Below are positions 52,083-61,465 of a stretch of 64,000 bases of DNA, piece by piece. The notes beneath the pieces were generated by a model that worked only from the letters and a program-made list of their open reading frames with translations, made no database searches and was not told where the DNA came from. The position numbers and the translations under genes were made by a program. Numbering within the stretch: position 1 is the first letter of the stretch; each line of letters starts with the position of its first letter. Source of the stretch: Chloroflexota bacterium (GTDB taxonomy: Bacteria > Chloroflexota > Dehalococcoidia > GIF9 > UBA5629); contig VGNX01000002.1 in assembly GCA_016865855.1 (NCBI GenBank), forward strand, positions 81,574 through 145,573, in the 5' to 3' direction.

Positions 52083-52226
52083 TGTCATTGCGAGTCCTTC
52101 GCCACATGTCATTCTGAGCGTAGCGAAGAATCCTATATAGCTCAGGATAAACTCCGCTTGGCAATCTCTTACAGGGACTTTGCCACTCCCCGAGATTGCT
52201 TCGTCGCCCTACTCCTCGCAATGACA
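52083..52226. repeat. Family-A repeat, composite of TGTCATTGCGAG and TGTCATTCTGAG units
   Basis: TGTCATTGCGAGTCCTTCGCCACATGTCATTCTGAGCG...CCTCGCAATGACA. Confidence 0.65.
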
Positions 52227-52296
52227 CCTGAATTCGTGGCTTTATACAAGCAAATGTAGGGACAGGTCTTCAGATCTGTCCGAAGCTCTCGTTCTG

Positions 52297-52435
52297 TGTC
52301 ATCCTGAGTGCAGCGAAGAATCTACCATTGCCTCTTCGTGGCGCTTCCCATTAAGTGAGATTCTTCCTTCACTTCGTTCAGGACTCGCTCCGCTCCCTCA
52401 GAATGACATGGGGGAAAGGCTCCCTCAAAATGACA
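52297..52435. repeat. Family-A repeat, composite
   Basis: TGTCATCCTGAGTGCAGCGAAGAATC...CTCAGAATGACATGGGGGAAAGGCTCCCTCAAAATGACA. Confidence 0.65.
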
Positions 52436-52519
52436 GGTAACATGTAGTAGCGTCCCTGAATGGGCGCCGCTCCTCATTTCCATAAGTTGATTTTTCCCTT
52501 TAATTAGGTACAAATGCTG

Positions 52520-52548
52520 TTGACGCTTATATGATGAGATGCTACAAT
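52520..52548 (+). promoter_or_regulatory. sigma70-like promoter upstream of acsE
   Basis: TTGACG - 17 nt - TACAAT. Confidence 0.65.
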
Positions 52549-52591
52549 ATTGCGTTGGTTTGGCCTAATCAGCATAGAAGGGGGGCACATA

Positions 52592-53470
52592 ATGATTTTA
52601 ATTGGCGAAAGTATTCACATCATCTCCAAGGAAGTCAACGATGCTGTAAAGAACCGAGATCTTAAGGTGATTCGGGACCTTGCCAAAGTCCAGGCTGATG
52701 CCGGGGCTGATTACATAGACTTAAATCTCGGCCCGGCGAAAAGAGATCCGGAAGAGGTAACCCAGTGGCTGGTCAATACAATTCAAGGAGTCACCGATTT
52801 ACCTATATCCGTGGACACCTTGAATCCCATAGCCATGGAGGCTGGCCTCAAAGTCTGCAAGAAAAGACCTTTGCTTAATTCTTCCTCAGGGAGAACCGAC
52901 AGCAAGGAGCGCATGCTGCCACTGGCCAAGAAATACAATACCGATGTGGTCATCTCGGTGCTGACCGACAAAGGTTGTCCTCCAGATATTGATTCCAGGA
53001 CAGAAAGCATCATGGAGACGGTTGCCCTGGCTAACGAGCTCGGTATCCCCAACGAAGATATCTGGGTTGACCCCATCATCTTGCCGGTCAGCGCTGACCA
53101 GAAACAGGTAGCTGAAGCTTTAGAGTTTATAAAGATATTGCAGGATCTCTTACCCGGCGTTAAATCTACGGTGGGGTTGTCAAACGTGTCCAACGGTACA
53201 CCTGAGGAACTAAGGGGCATACTAAATCGCACCTACATGGTGATGCTGGGCAGATGTGGACTGTACTCGGCAATTGCCGATACCTTGGACAAGGAACTCG
53301 TAAGTTTGAATAAAGGCGAACTACCTAACATCGTTGCCCTTATTTACAAGGCGATGGATGGAGAGGCTATAAATATGTCTTCTTTGCCGCAAAAAGAGCA
53401 GGATTACGTGAAAACCACCAAAGTGCTCATGGCGGAGACGCTTTATTCTCATGCCTGGCTTGAGAGCTAG
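52592..53470 (+). CDS. acsE: Methyltetrahydrofolate:corrinoid/iron-sulfur protein methyltransferase
   Basis: ILIGESIHIISKEVNDAVKNRD...QADAGADYIDLNLGPAKRDPEEVTQWLVNTIQGVTDLPISVDT; pterin-binding fold. Start adjusted to ATG 52592. Confidence 0.9.
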   Translation: MILIGESIHIISKEVNDAVKNRDLKVIRDLAKVQADAGADYIDLNLGPAKRDPEEVTQWLVNTIQGVTDLPISVDTLNPIAMEAGLKVCKKRPLLNSSSGRTDSKERMLPLAKKYNTDVVISVLTDKGCPPDIDSRTESIMETVALANELGIPNEDIWVDPIILPVSADQKQVAEALEFIKILQDLLPGVKSTVGLSNVSNGTPEELRGILNRTYMVMLGRCGLYSAIADTLDKELVSLNKGELPNIVALIYKAMDGEAINMSSLPQKEQDYVKTTKVLMAETLYSHAWLES

Positions 53471-53493
53471 AATTCTTGGTAAAGGAGTGAACG

Positions 53494-54399
53494 ATGGAAT
53501 ACAAAGCACCCGTGGAGACCTATTCAGGAAAGGTAGCGGAGGTGGTGATTGGAAAGGGAGAAAAAGCTATGAAGATTGGGGGGGAGAGTGTTCTCCCCTT
53601 TCATTTTTTTGAGGGAACAATTCAGAACCGACCGCGACTGGCTTTAGAAGCTTTTGATACTGAGCCGCAGGGTTGGAGTGAATGGGAGCTTAAGCCTTAT
53701 AAAGACATTGCTTCAGACCCGGTGGCCTGGGCTAAGAAGTGCCTGGAACTTGGTGCTGACCTGGTCTGTCTCCGTCTGGTGAGCACTGACCCGGCGGGAA
53801 AGAATGCTCCGGCTGACAAGGCTGCTGGCGTGGTTAAACAGGTAGCATCGGCCATAAAGTCGCCGCTCATCGTCTACGGCTCAGGAGATGGGACAAAGGA
53901 TATCGAGGTTTTGACCAAGGTAGCTGAAGCCTGCGCGGGAGAAAATCTCCTCCTGGGTCCGGTGGCGAAGGAAAACTATGAGCCGATAAGCAAGGCAGCT
54001 CTAGACCACGGGCATTGCATAATAGCGCAGAGCCCACTGGATATAAACCTGGAGAAAGAGTTGAATGTGAAGCTTTTGAAGTCCTTCCCACGTGAGCGGA
54101 TAGTTATTGACCCGCTTAGCTCAGCTTTGGGTTATGGCATGGAGTACAGCTTCACCATAACGGAGAGAACTAAACACATTGGCGTTATGTTCGGAGACAA
54201 CACCATGCAGATGCCAATTATAGCCGACCTGGGCAGCGAGTGTGCCAGAACTAAACAGGCGAAGGGAAACGAGAAGCAGGGGCTAGTATGGGAAAGCATT
54301 ACCGCCCTCAGCCTGCTTCTAGCTGGAGCCAATATCTTGGTATTGAGGCTTCCTGAAAGCCTTAAGCTGATGAGAGAGGTAATCGAGGGAAAGACATGA
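53494..54399 (+). CDS. acsD: CODH/ACS corrinoid iron-sulfur protein small (delta) subunit
   Basis: VLPFHFFEGTIQNRPRLALEAFDTEPQGWSEWELKPYKDIASDPVAWAKKCLELGADLVCLRLVSTDP. Confidence 0.92.
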   Translation: MEYKAPVETYSGKVAEVVIGKGEKAMKIGGESVLPFHFFEGTIQNRPRLALEAFDTEPQGWSEWELKPYKDIASDPVAWAKKCLELGADLVCLRLVSTDPAGKNAPADKAAGVVKQVASAIKSPLIVYGSGDGTKDIEVLTKVAEACAGENLLLGPVAKENYEPISKAALDHGHCIIAQSPLDINLEKELNVKLLKSFPRERIVIDPLSSALGYGMEYSFTITERTKHIGVMFGDNTMQMPIIADLGSECARTKQAKGNEKQGLVWESITALSLLLAGANILVLRLPESLKLMREVIEGKT

Positions 54400-54421
54400 G
54401 ATCGTTGAGTAACTTCTCCCC

Positions 54422-54485
54422 GTCATTGCGAGCGAAGCGTGGCAATCTCTGGGATTGCTTCGGGCTTAACGCCCTCGCAATGACA
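54422..54485. repeat. Family-A palindromic repeat (GTCATTGCGAG/CTCGCAATGAC)
   Basis: Perfect 11-bp terminal inverted repeat between acsD and cdhA. Confidence 0.75.
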
Positions 54486-54509
54486 GACAAACACTGGTAA
54501 AATATAGTA

Positions 54510-54538
54510 TTGATAATTATTCCTAATAATGGTATAAT
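54510..54538 (+). promoter_or_regulatory. sigma70-like promoter upstream of cdhA
   Basis: TTGATA - 17 nt - TATAAT; followed by AAGGAGG SD. Confidence 0.7.
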
Positions 54539-54577
54539 TTGAATTAGCAATAAGTCTTTAAGAAGGAGGAAATTATA

Positions 54578-56884
54578 ATGGTGGTAGTTACGAAGAAGAA
54601 TTTGCGCAAAGACCAGGTTAACGAGATTATTCGAGCGGAGGATAAATGGGAACCTGTGGGGCATACGCCGATGCCTGAACTCCCTGATTTGAGAAACTGG
54701 GATATGAGGCTGCTCAAGACCTATAAACCGTTTTATGCTCCTATGTGTGATTTGTGTTGCTTCTGCACTTACGGCAAATGCGACCTTACCGGGGATAAGA
54801 GGGGCGCTTGCGGCATCGATATTTCAGCTCAGCAGGCTAGGATTGTCCTGTTAGCTTGTTGCATGGGCACAGCGGCCCATGGTGGACATGCTCGCCATGT
54901 CCTTCACTATCTTATTGAGAAACATGGCAAGGATTATAAAATTAATCTTGGCGACCAGATACTGGTGGAAGCTCCGCACTGCAGGTTGGTCTTGGGGTTG
55001 AAGCCGGAGACACTGGGAGACCTGGAGAAAGCTGTTGAGTATGTGGAGAACCAGCTCATCCACTGCATCTCAGCGCTTCATACCGGCCAGGAGGGCTCGG
55101 CTCTGGATTATGAGTCGAAAGCCCTTCACATTTCGATGTTAGACCATGTCGCCTTGGAAGCTGCCGATATTGCTGAGATAGTAGGTTTCGGCTATCCAAC
55201 ATCTGTGGCTGACACTCCCTTGGTTGACCTGGGTTGGGGAGCGGTAGACAGGACGAAGCCAGTTATCCTCTTGATTGGCCATAACCCGGTTACAGCTATT
55301 CCGATTGTTGATTATCTGAATGCGAATGGTCTGCAGGATAAGGTGGAGGTCGCCGGCATTTGCTGTACTGCTCAGGAAGTGGTGAGGTATAGCAGCAGAG
55401 CTAAGGTTGTTGGTCCGCTTTCCCGCCAGCTTTTCTTCATCAGGTGCGGCATTGCCGATGTTATCGTCACCGATGAACAGTGTGTCAGGTGTGACACGCC
55501 TGGAGAGGCCGCCAAAATGGGCACGGCGTTGATTGCCACTAATGATAAAATCTGCTACGGGCTTGATGATGTGAGCAAGAGGGAAGCAGATGAAATAGTC
55601 AAAGAGATGGTGAACGGCGGGAAGCAGACTCTAATATTTGACCCAGAGAAAGCTGCCGAAGTAGCGGTCAGAGTAGCTATGGAGCTGGCGCCGAAGAGGA
55701 ATAAGGTGCTGGTCAAGCCCGAAGAGGTGCCGGACTTGGCTAAAGACCATCGGCTATGCAATATGTGCAGTCAGGTGTGCCCCAATTTGCTGCCAGTTGG
55801 CGACGCCATCGAAGCAGCCAAGAATGGCAACCTCCAGCCGCTAACCGAAGTATTCAATAAATGCATCGGCTGCGGCAAATGTGACCAAGAGTGCCCTCGC
55901 CATGTGCCCATAATCAAGATGATGCAGGCCGCGGCCAGCTGGGAAACGTGGAAGATGAGGGTGGGGCGAGGACCGATTATGGACGTAGAGATAAGAAAGG
56001 TAGGGGCGCCAATAGTTTTAGGCACTATACCCGGGATAATCGCCATTGTCGGCTGCTCCAACTTTCCTGAAGAGATCACTGAAGTAGCTGAAATCGCTGA
56101 GGAGTTTGCCAAGAGGAAATATATTGTGGTGCTTAGTGGCTGTTCGGCTATGGTGGCCGGGATGAAGAAAGACAAGGAAGGCAAGACGCTATATGAGAAA
56201 TATCCACCTAATTTTGATGCCGGCGGCGTGCTCAACGTCGGTTCTTGCGTGGCCAACTCCCACATCACCGGCGCTGCCATTAAGGTGGCCAACATCTTCG
56301 CCACGCTACCTCTGAGGGGCAATTATGAGGTCATTGCTGACTACATCTTGAACCGCGTTGGCGCCTGTGGTCTTGCCTGGGGAGCTTATTCTCAGAAGGC
56401 GGCTTCAATTGCCACGGGCTGCAACCGGTTGGGAATACCGGTGGTTTTAGGTCCTCATTCCTCCAAGTACCGAAGGCTGTACATCAGCCGCAAGGAAGAG
56501 GACGACTGGACAGTGATGGATGGTAGAGAAAGGAAGCTGGTAAATACTGAAGAGCCATCACCTGAACACCTGATTACCGTGGTAGAGTCCAAAGAGAGGG
56601 CGATGGTCACCATGGCTAAGTTGTGCATCAGGAAGAATGATACTGCTCAGGGGCGCCAGCTGAAGCTCACCCATTATATTGCCCTGCATAAGCAATATCT
56701 GGGAACCCTGCCAGATGACCTTCACCTATTCGTTAGAAAGGCTTCGGATATACCCATCTTCTTTAAGAAAGAAGTAATGGCCTATCTGGAGAAAGTGGGC
56801 TGGAAGGAGAAGCCAGTTTTGACTCTACCCACCTTGATCGGGACTTATCCATCAGAGGTGCCTATAGAGGCGGTTGTTCACTAG
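54578..56884 (+). CDS. cdhA: CO dehydrogenase, archaeal-type ACDS alpha subunit with internal ferredoxin domain
   Basis: MPELPDLRNWDMRLLKTYKPFYAPMCDLCCFCTYGKCDLTGDKRGACGID; CNMCSQVCPNLLPVG and CIGCGKCDQECPRHVP insertion; 768 aa. Confidence 0.92.
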   Translation: MVVVTKKNLRKDQVNEIIRAEDKWEPVGHTPMPELPDLRNWDMRLLKTYKPFYAPMCDLCCFCTYGKCDLTGDKRGACGIDISAQQARIVLLACCMGTAAHGGHARHVLHYLIEKHGKDYKINLGDQILVEAPHCRLVLGLKPETLGDLEKAVEYVENQLIHCISALHTGQEGSALDYESKALHISMLDHVALEAADIAEIVGFGYPTSVADTPLVDLGWGAVDRTKPVILLIGHNPVTAIPIVDYLNANGLQDKVEVAGICCTAQEVVRYSSRAKVVGPLSRQLFFIRCGIADVIVTDEQCVRCDTPGEAAKMGTALIATNDKICYGLDDVSKREADEIVKEMVNGGKQTLIFDPEKAAEVAVRVAMELAPKRNKVLVKPEEVPDLAKDHRLCNMCSQVCPNLLPVGDAIEAAKNGNLQPLTEVFNKCIGCGKCDQECPRHVPIIKMMQAAASWETWKMRVGRGPIMDVEIRKVGAPIVLGTIPGIIAIVGCSNFPEEITEVAEIAEEFAKRKYIVVLSGCSAMVAGMKKDKEGKTLYEKYPPNFDAGGVLNVGSCVANSHITGAAIKVANIFATLPLRGNYEVIADYILNRVGACGLAWGAYSQKAASIATGCNRLGIPVVLGPHSSKYRRLYISRKEEDDWTVMDGRERKLVNTEEPSPEHLITVVESKERAMVTMAKLCIRKNDTAQGRQLKLTHYIALHKQYLGTLPDDLHLFVRKASDIPIFFKKEVMAYLEKVGWKEKPVLTLPTLIGTYPSEVPIEAVVH

Positions 56885-56912
56885 GAGAAGAACCTAAAGT
56901 TAAGAGAGCTGC

Positions 56913-57611
56913 ATGCGTATTCTGGTAGCTATACAAGGCCATTATGGCCAGAGAATTGCGGACAATATCCGGCAGCATTGTCCGGCTGACTGGAAGGTTT
57001 ATTCTTACACCTTCCCGCAGGACTTGCCAGCCATAATCGATGACGCTAATGAGTTTCTGCCTAAAGAGTTGCCGGCGGCCGATTTACTGATATCTCTCGG
57101 TGAGCACTCCGGGGTGGCTCAGATGATTCCCGACATGGTGAAGAAGAGTGGTGCCACAGCGGTGATCACACCAGCGGATAACCGTGTCTGGCTGCCACCC
57201 GGCTTAGCCAAGCAGATTAAGCGGAAGCTGGAATCTATGGGTGTGGACATGGTCTATCCGGTTCCCTTCTGTACCTTGGCAGAAAAAGATAGCCAAAACC
57301 CACATATCAGAGAATTTGCTAAGTATTTTGGTAGACCGGAAGTAGACATAGAGCTTGATAAAGATAGAATAAGGCGGGTTGCAGTTATCAGGGGGGCCCC
57401 TTGTGGCTGCAGTCCATACGTGGCTGATGGTTTGGTTGGTGTCTGGGAACGGGATGCTGTGGAGAAAGCCGGGCTTCTGCATCACCAGTACCCGTGTCTG
57501 GCAACAATGGTAATGGATCAGGAATTTGAAGATACCTTGATGCACCGTGCTGGACTTATGACTAAACTGGCAGTAGAGAAAGCTATTAAGGATGTAAAGG
57601 TAGCCAAGTAA
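56913..57611 (+). CDS. DUF166 family protein
   Basis: AADLLISLGEHSGVAQMIPDMVKKSGATAVITPADNRVWLPPGLAKQIKRKLESMGVDMVYPVPFCTL...VAVIRGAPCGCSPYVADGL. Confidence 0.75.
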   Translation: MRILVAIQGHYGQRIADNIRQHCPADWKVYSYTFPQDLPAIIDDANEFLPKELPAADLLISLGEHSGVAQMIPDMVKKSGATAVITPADNRVWLPPGLAKQIKRKLESMGVDMVYPVPFCTLAEKDSQNPHIREFAKYFGRPEVDIELDKDRIRRVAVIRGAPCGCSPYVADGLVGVWERDAVEKAGLLHHQYPCLATMVMDQEFEDTLMHRAGLMTKLAVEKAIKDVKVAK

Positions 57612-57624
57612 GGAGGTTTGTGTT

Positions 57625-58179
57625 ATGACAACGACTTTACCCTATCATCGAGTTAATGTGTTGACCGGGACCAAGGCAGCTAGGCTTATTGAAGATCCTA
57701 GCGAGTATGCTCACCTGATCAAACGGGCTAATAGGCCTCTCCTGGTGCTTGGGCCCAGGACTCTTACCATGTCTTTAGGTGGGAGGCTTCTCATGGAGTA
57801 TGCTGTGGACATAGCCAAGACACTTGATATTCCGATATGCGCCACTGCTCATACCAAGAAGAAGCTACTTGAGCTGGGCGTTGAGCCGGCCAGCAGCTAT
57901 GACATAATAGAGATTCTCAATCATCTCAAAGACCCGGCATGGAAAGGGGTCAAGAAGGAAGGCAATCACGATTTGGTGATGTTTCTAGGGTTCAGGACTG
58001 ACCTTGGTGAGCAAGGTCTGTCGACCTTGAAACATTACGCCCCGCACCTTAAGACTATGACCTTGTGCAAATACTACTATCCGCATGCCAGTTATTCCCT
58101 TCCAAATTACAGAAAAGACGAGCAATGGAAGGAATTTTTAGATAACCTAATAACTAATTTAAAGAGTAAGGAGGCATAA
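57625..58179 (+). CDS. cdhB: ACDS complex epsilon subunit
   Basis: KAARLIEDPSEYAHLIKRANRPLLVLGPRTLTMSLGGRLLMEYAVDIAKTLDIPICATAHTKK. Confidence 0.88.
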   Translation: MTTTLPYHRVNVLTGTKAARLIEDPSEYAHLIKRANRPLLVLGPRTLTMSLGGRLLMEYAVDIAKTLDIPICATAHTKKKLLELGVEPASSYDIIEILNHLKDPAWKGVKKEGNHDLVMFLGFRTDLGEQGLSTLKHYAPHLKTMTLCKYYYPHASYSLPNYRKDEQWKEFLDNLITNLKSKEA

Positions 58180-58183
58180 CAAA

Positions 58184-59410
58184 ATGGCAGGAGTTTTCCC
58201 AGTAGACGTTGGCCCGCAATACGAGGGCGAAGTAATCAGAAAAGGCGACATGTATGTCGAGTTCGGCGGCCCCAGTATAAAAAACAAATTTGAGTTGGTC
58301 ACGCTGAAGGGTCTTGATGAGGTCGAGAACGAGAAGATAGAGATCATCGGCCCGGACATCAAAGACCTGAAAGAAGGGGGTAGTTTTCCCCTGGGTATGA
58401 TGATCGATGTTGCCGGCGCCAAGTTAGAGAAAGACATGGAGCCGGTCTTCGAGAGAAGGATACACCTATATGCTAACTACATAGAGGGCCTGTATCACAT
58501 GAACCAGAGAGACGAAATCTGGGTCAGGCTCAGCAAGGATTCCGTCTCTAAGGGGCTTAACTCTTTTGAAGCGATTGGCCAGATACTGATGTTCCTCTAT
58601 ACATCGGAATTAGATGTCATCGAGAAGATTTCCATCACCTTTGTTACCGATGAAAAGAAGGTTGAGGAGCTTCTAGCCAATGCCCGCGAGGTCTATAAGG
58701 CCAGGGATGAGAGAGCCAGGGGCTTGAAAGAAGACGATGTTCAGGAGTTTTATAGCTGTGCCCTGTGTCAGAGCTTTGCCCCGACCCACATCTGCATCGC
58801 CACCCCGGAGAGAATTGCTAATTGTGGAGCTATAAGCTGGTTCGATGGCAGAGCCGCTTACAAGCTTGACCCAGAGGGTCCGGTGCAGGAGGTGAAGAAG
58901 GGCGAATGTTTGGACCCAATAAGAGGCGAGTACAGCGGCTGCAATGAGCTGGGGGCGGTGAAATCCATGGGGACTTACAACCGGGTTTTCCTCCACAGCG
59001 CGTTTGAACATCCACATACCTCCTGCGGTTGCTTTCAGGCGATTTGGTTCTACATCCCTGAAGTTGATGCCTTTGGTCTCGTCCATCGCGATTTCGCAGG
59101 CAATACTGTAGTCGGTGTACCGTTCTCCACTATGGCTGCCGATACCAGCGGCGGCCGGCAGGTAGAGGGCTTTTTGGGCCTGGCACTGGAGTATTTGAGG
59201 TCGCCTAAGTTCCTATATGCTGATGGCGGCTTAAGGCGTTTGGTGTGGATGCCAAAGGAGATAAAAGAGAGATACAAGGAGGCTATACCTGCCAACCTGT
59301 ACGATAAGATTGCTACGGAGGAAGACGTCAAGAACATTGACGAACTGGTAGCGTTTTTGGATAAGGTAGGACATCCATGGGTGAAGGGTGAAGTGGAACT
59401 TCCTGTATAA
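58184..59410 (+). CDS. cdhC: Acetyl-CoA synthase catalytic (ACDS beta) subunit, short archaeal-type form
   Basis: Cluster-A ligand pattern CALCQSFAPTHICIATPERIANCG...TSCGCFQ; 408 aa, begins at the GPQYEGEVIRKGDMYVEFGG domain. Confidence 0.93.
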   Translation: MAGVFPVDVGPQYEGEVIRKGDMYVEFGGPSIKNKFELVTLKGLDEVENEKIEIIGPDIKDLKEGGSFPLGMMIDVAGAKLEKDMEPVFERRIHLYANYIEGLYHMNQRDEIWVRLSKDSVSKGLNSFEAIGQILMFLYTSELDVIEKISITFVTDEKKVEELLANAREVYKARDERARGLKEDDVQEFYSCALCQSFAPTHICIATPERIANCGAISWFDGRAAYKLDPEGPVQEVKKGECLDPIRGEYSGCNELGAVKSMGTYNRVFLHSAFEHPHTSCGCFQAIWFYIPEVDAFGLVHRDFAGNTVVGVPFSTMAADTSGGRQVEGFLGLALEYLRSPKFLYADGGLRRLVWMPKEIKERYKEAIPANLYDKIATEEDVKNIDELVAFLDKVGHPWVKGEVELPV

Positions 59411-59430
59411 AATGGACTAGGAGGATCGAT

Positions 59431-60798
59431 ATGCCGTTAAAAGGAACTGACGTTGTAAAGAGGCTTCCAGATGGAGGCAAGAAGAATTGCCGTGAGTGTG
59501 GCTTTCCCACCTGTTTTGCCTTTGCCATGAAGCTGGCTGCTAGAGGTGTCTCGCTTGATAAATGCCCCTACCTTCCGCCAGATGTTAAGGCTGAACTTGA
59601 AGAAGCCTTGGCACCGCCTATCAAGCTGGTAACCATAGGCTCTGGCAAAAATGCTCTTGAGATCGGCAATGAAGAGGTGATTTACCGGCATGAGAAGACT
59701 TTTGTTCATCAGCCGGGCATTGCCCTGCTTATCTCAGACAAGGAGTCTGATGCAAAGGTTGATGAGAAGATAAAGAAGATAAAAGAGCTGCAGTTCCCCT
59801 GGGTGGGGCTGACCTTAAAGACGAACGTTGTGGCGCTGCAGTTTGAGTCGGGTGATAAAGCTAAATTTGAGGTATTGGTAAAGGAGGTCTGTGAGGCCAC
59901 CGACCTGCCTATAGTGTTAATGTCCGAAGATGTTGATGTTCTGCTTTCAGCTCGAAAGATATGCGGTGACAGGCGGCCTCTGCTCTATCCGGTAACTAAA
60001 GACAACATCGATAAGGTGATTGCCGGTATTAAGGCCTCGCCGACGCCAGTGGTGGTGAGGGGTAACAGCGTGGAGGAGCTGATACCATTGACCACCAAGT
60101 TGAAGGATGCAGGCATCGAGGAGATCGTCTTAGACCCAATCGCCAAGAATATGCAGGAAGCCATCAGGGACCAGACGCTAATTCGACGGGCGGCTTTGAA
60201 GCAGAACTTCAGACCACTCGGTTATCCGACCATCGGATTTCCCTGCTTCATAGCTAAAGACGAAATCAGGCAGGTCCTTCTAGCTACCATGTTTGTGATT
60301 AAGTATCCTGGTATCATTGTCCTTTCTGACTTTGATGAACGCTCGCTATTGCCGTTGCTGGTCCAGAGGCTCAATATCTACACTGACCCGCGAATACCGA
60401 TGTCGGTGGAACAGAAGGTCTATGAGATAGGTGAGCCAACCGCGGAATCCCCGGTGCTGATTACCAGTAACTGGGCATTGACTTATTTTATTGTTGCTTC
60501 GGAAATCGAAGGTAGTAAAGTTCCGTCCTGGCTGTGTGTCAAGGACACTGAAGGGCTTGGTGTTCTTACTGGCTGGGCTGCCGGTAAGTTCTCTGGCGAC
60601 TCTATCGGACCATTCATCAAGAAGTCAGGTATTGAGGATAGAGTAAAGCACAGACGGCTGGTTATTCCGGGCAAGGTCGCCCGGATTAGAGGTGAGCTAG
60701 AAGAGGCGTTGCCGGGTTGGGAAATCATAGTTGGGCCCAGAGAAGCCAGCGAGATACCAGCCTACCTGCCGAGCCTCGTGAAGAAGTGGAAGAACTAA
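59431..60798 (+). CDS. acsC: Corrinoid iron-sulfur protein large (gamma) subunit
   Basis: CRECGFPTCFAFAMKLAARGVSLDKCPYL 4Fe-4S motif; TIM barrel and C-terminal domain. Confidence 0.93.
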   Translation: MPLKGTDVVKRLPDGGKKNCRECGFPTCFAFAMKLAARGVSLDKCPYLPPDVKAELEEALAPPIKLVTIGSGKNALEIGNEEVIYRHEKTFVHQPGIALLISDKESDAKVDEKIKKIKELQFPWVGLTLKTNVVALQFESGDKAKFEVLVKEVCEATDLPIVLMSEDVDVLLSARKICGDRRPLLYPVTKDNIDKVIAGIKASPTPVVVRGNSVEELIPLTTKLKDAGIEEIVLDPIAKNMQEAIRDQTLIRRAALKQNFRPLGYPTIGFPCFIAKDEIRQVLLATMFVIKYPGIIVLSDFDERSLLPLLVQRLNIYTDPRIPMSVEQKVYEIGEPTAESPVLITSNWALTYFIVASEIEGSKVPSWLCVKDTEGLGVLTGWAAGKFSGDSIGPFIKKSGIEDRVKHRRLVIPGKVARIRGELEEALPGWEIIVGPREASEIPAYLPSLVKKWKN

Positions 60799-61274
60799 AG
60801 CAGGAACTGGCAGACATCCTGAAACCGGATAAAAAAAATAGACGCCATCTAATCTCCCTTCTTCAGGAAGTTCAACAGAGGTCTGGTTATCTTTCAAAAG
60901 AGGCGATGCTAGCCATCGCTGAGTTCCTGGACATTCCAGGAAGCACGGTCTACGGCATCGTCACTTTTTATAATCAATTCCGTTTTACTCCGCTGGGCAA
61001 GCACCCGGTGAAAGTTTGTATGGGCACCGCCTGCCACTTGTCCGGCGGCAAGCTCGTCCTGGAGGCAATGGCCAGGGAACTGGACATCGAGGTTGGCGGC
61101 ATCACGTCTGACCACGGGTTCAGTCTGGATAGGGTAGCTTGCGTTGGTTGTTGTGCCTTAGCTCCGGTAGTTGTAATCGGCGATTCCGTTTACCCTAAGA
61201 TGACGCCCCCGAAGGTCGAGGAGGTGCTGGTGACCATTAAGCCGGTAAGCCAGGAGCAATCAGAAAAGCAGTAA
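60786..61274 (+). CDS. NuoE-like 24-kDa [2Fe-2S] subunit (start adjusted to GTG 60786)
   Basis: LLQEVQQRSGYLSKEAMLAIAEFLDIPGSTVYGIVTFYNQFRFTPLGKHPVKVCMGTACHL...CVGCCALAPVVVI. Confidence 0.9.
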   Translation: MEELKQELADILKPDKKNRRHLISLLQEVQQRSGYLSKEAMLAIAEFLDIPGSTVYGIVTFYNQFRFTPLGKHPVKVCMGTACHLSGGKLVLEAMARELDIEVGGITSDHGFSLDRVACVGCCALAPVVVIGDSVYPKMTPPKVEEVLVTIKPVSQEQSEKQ

Positions 61275-61297
61275 AGGGAATGTTTGGCAGCACCGTT

Positions 61298-61437
61298 TGT
61301 CATTGCGAGCCCTTCGTTTTGTGTCATTCTGAGCGAAGCGACCAGGGAATCTCACTCAGGGTAAACTCCGCGAAGCAATCTCATGCCTACTCACCCCCAA
61401 CCGAGATTGCCACGGTACTACATACCTCGCAATGACA
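61298..61437. repeat. Family-A composite palindromic repeat
   Basis: TGTCATTGCGAGC...TGTCATTCTGAGCGAAGCGA...CCTCGCAATGACA. Confidence 0.7.
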
Positions 61438-61465
61438 GAATAAAAGTAGCTGAGGTTGTCTTAAA

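Noticed and set aside
52021-52513. Minus-strand ORFs 52021-52227 and 52322-52513
   Set aside because: They lie within the family-A palindromic repeats and have no protein-like features
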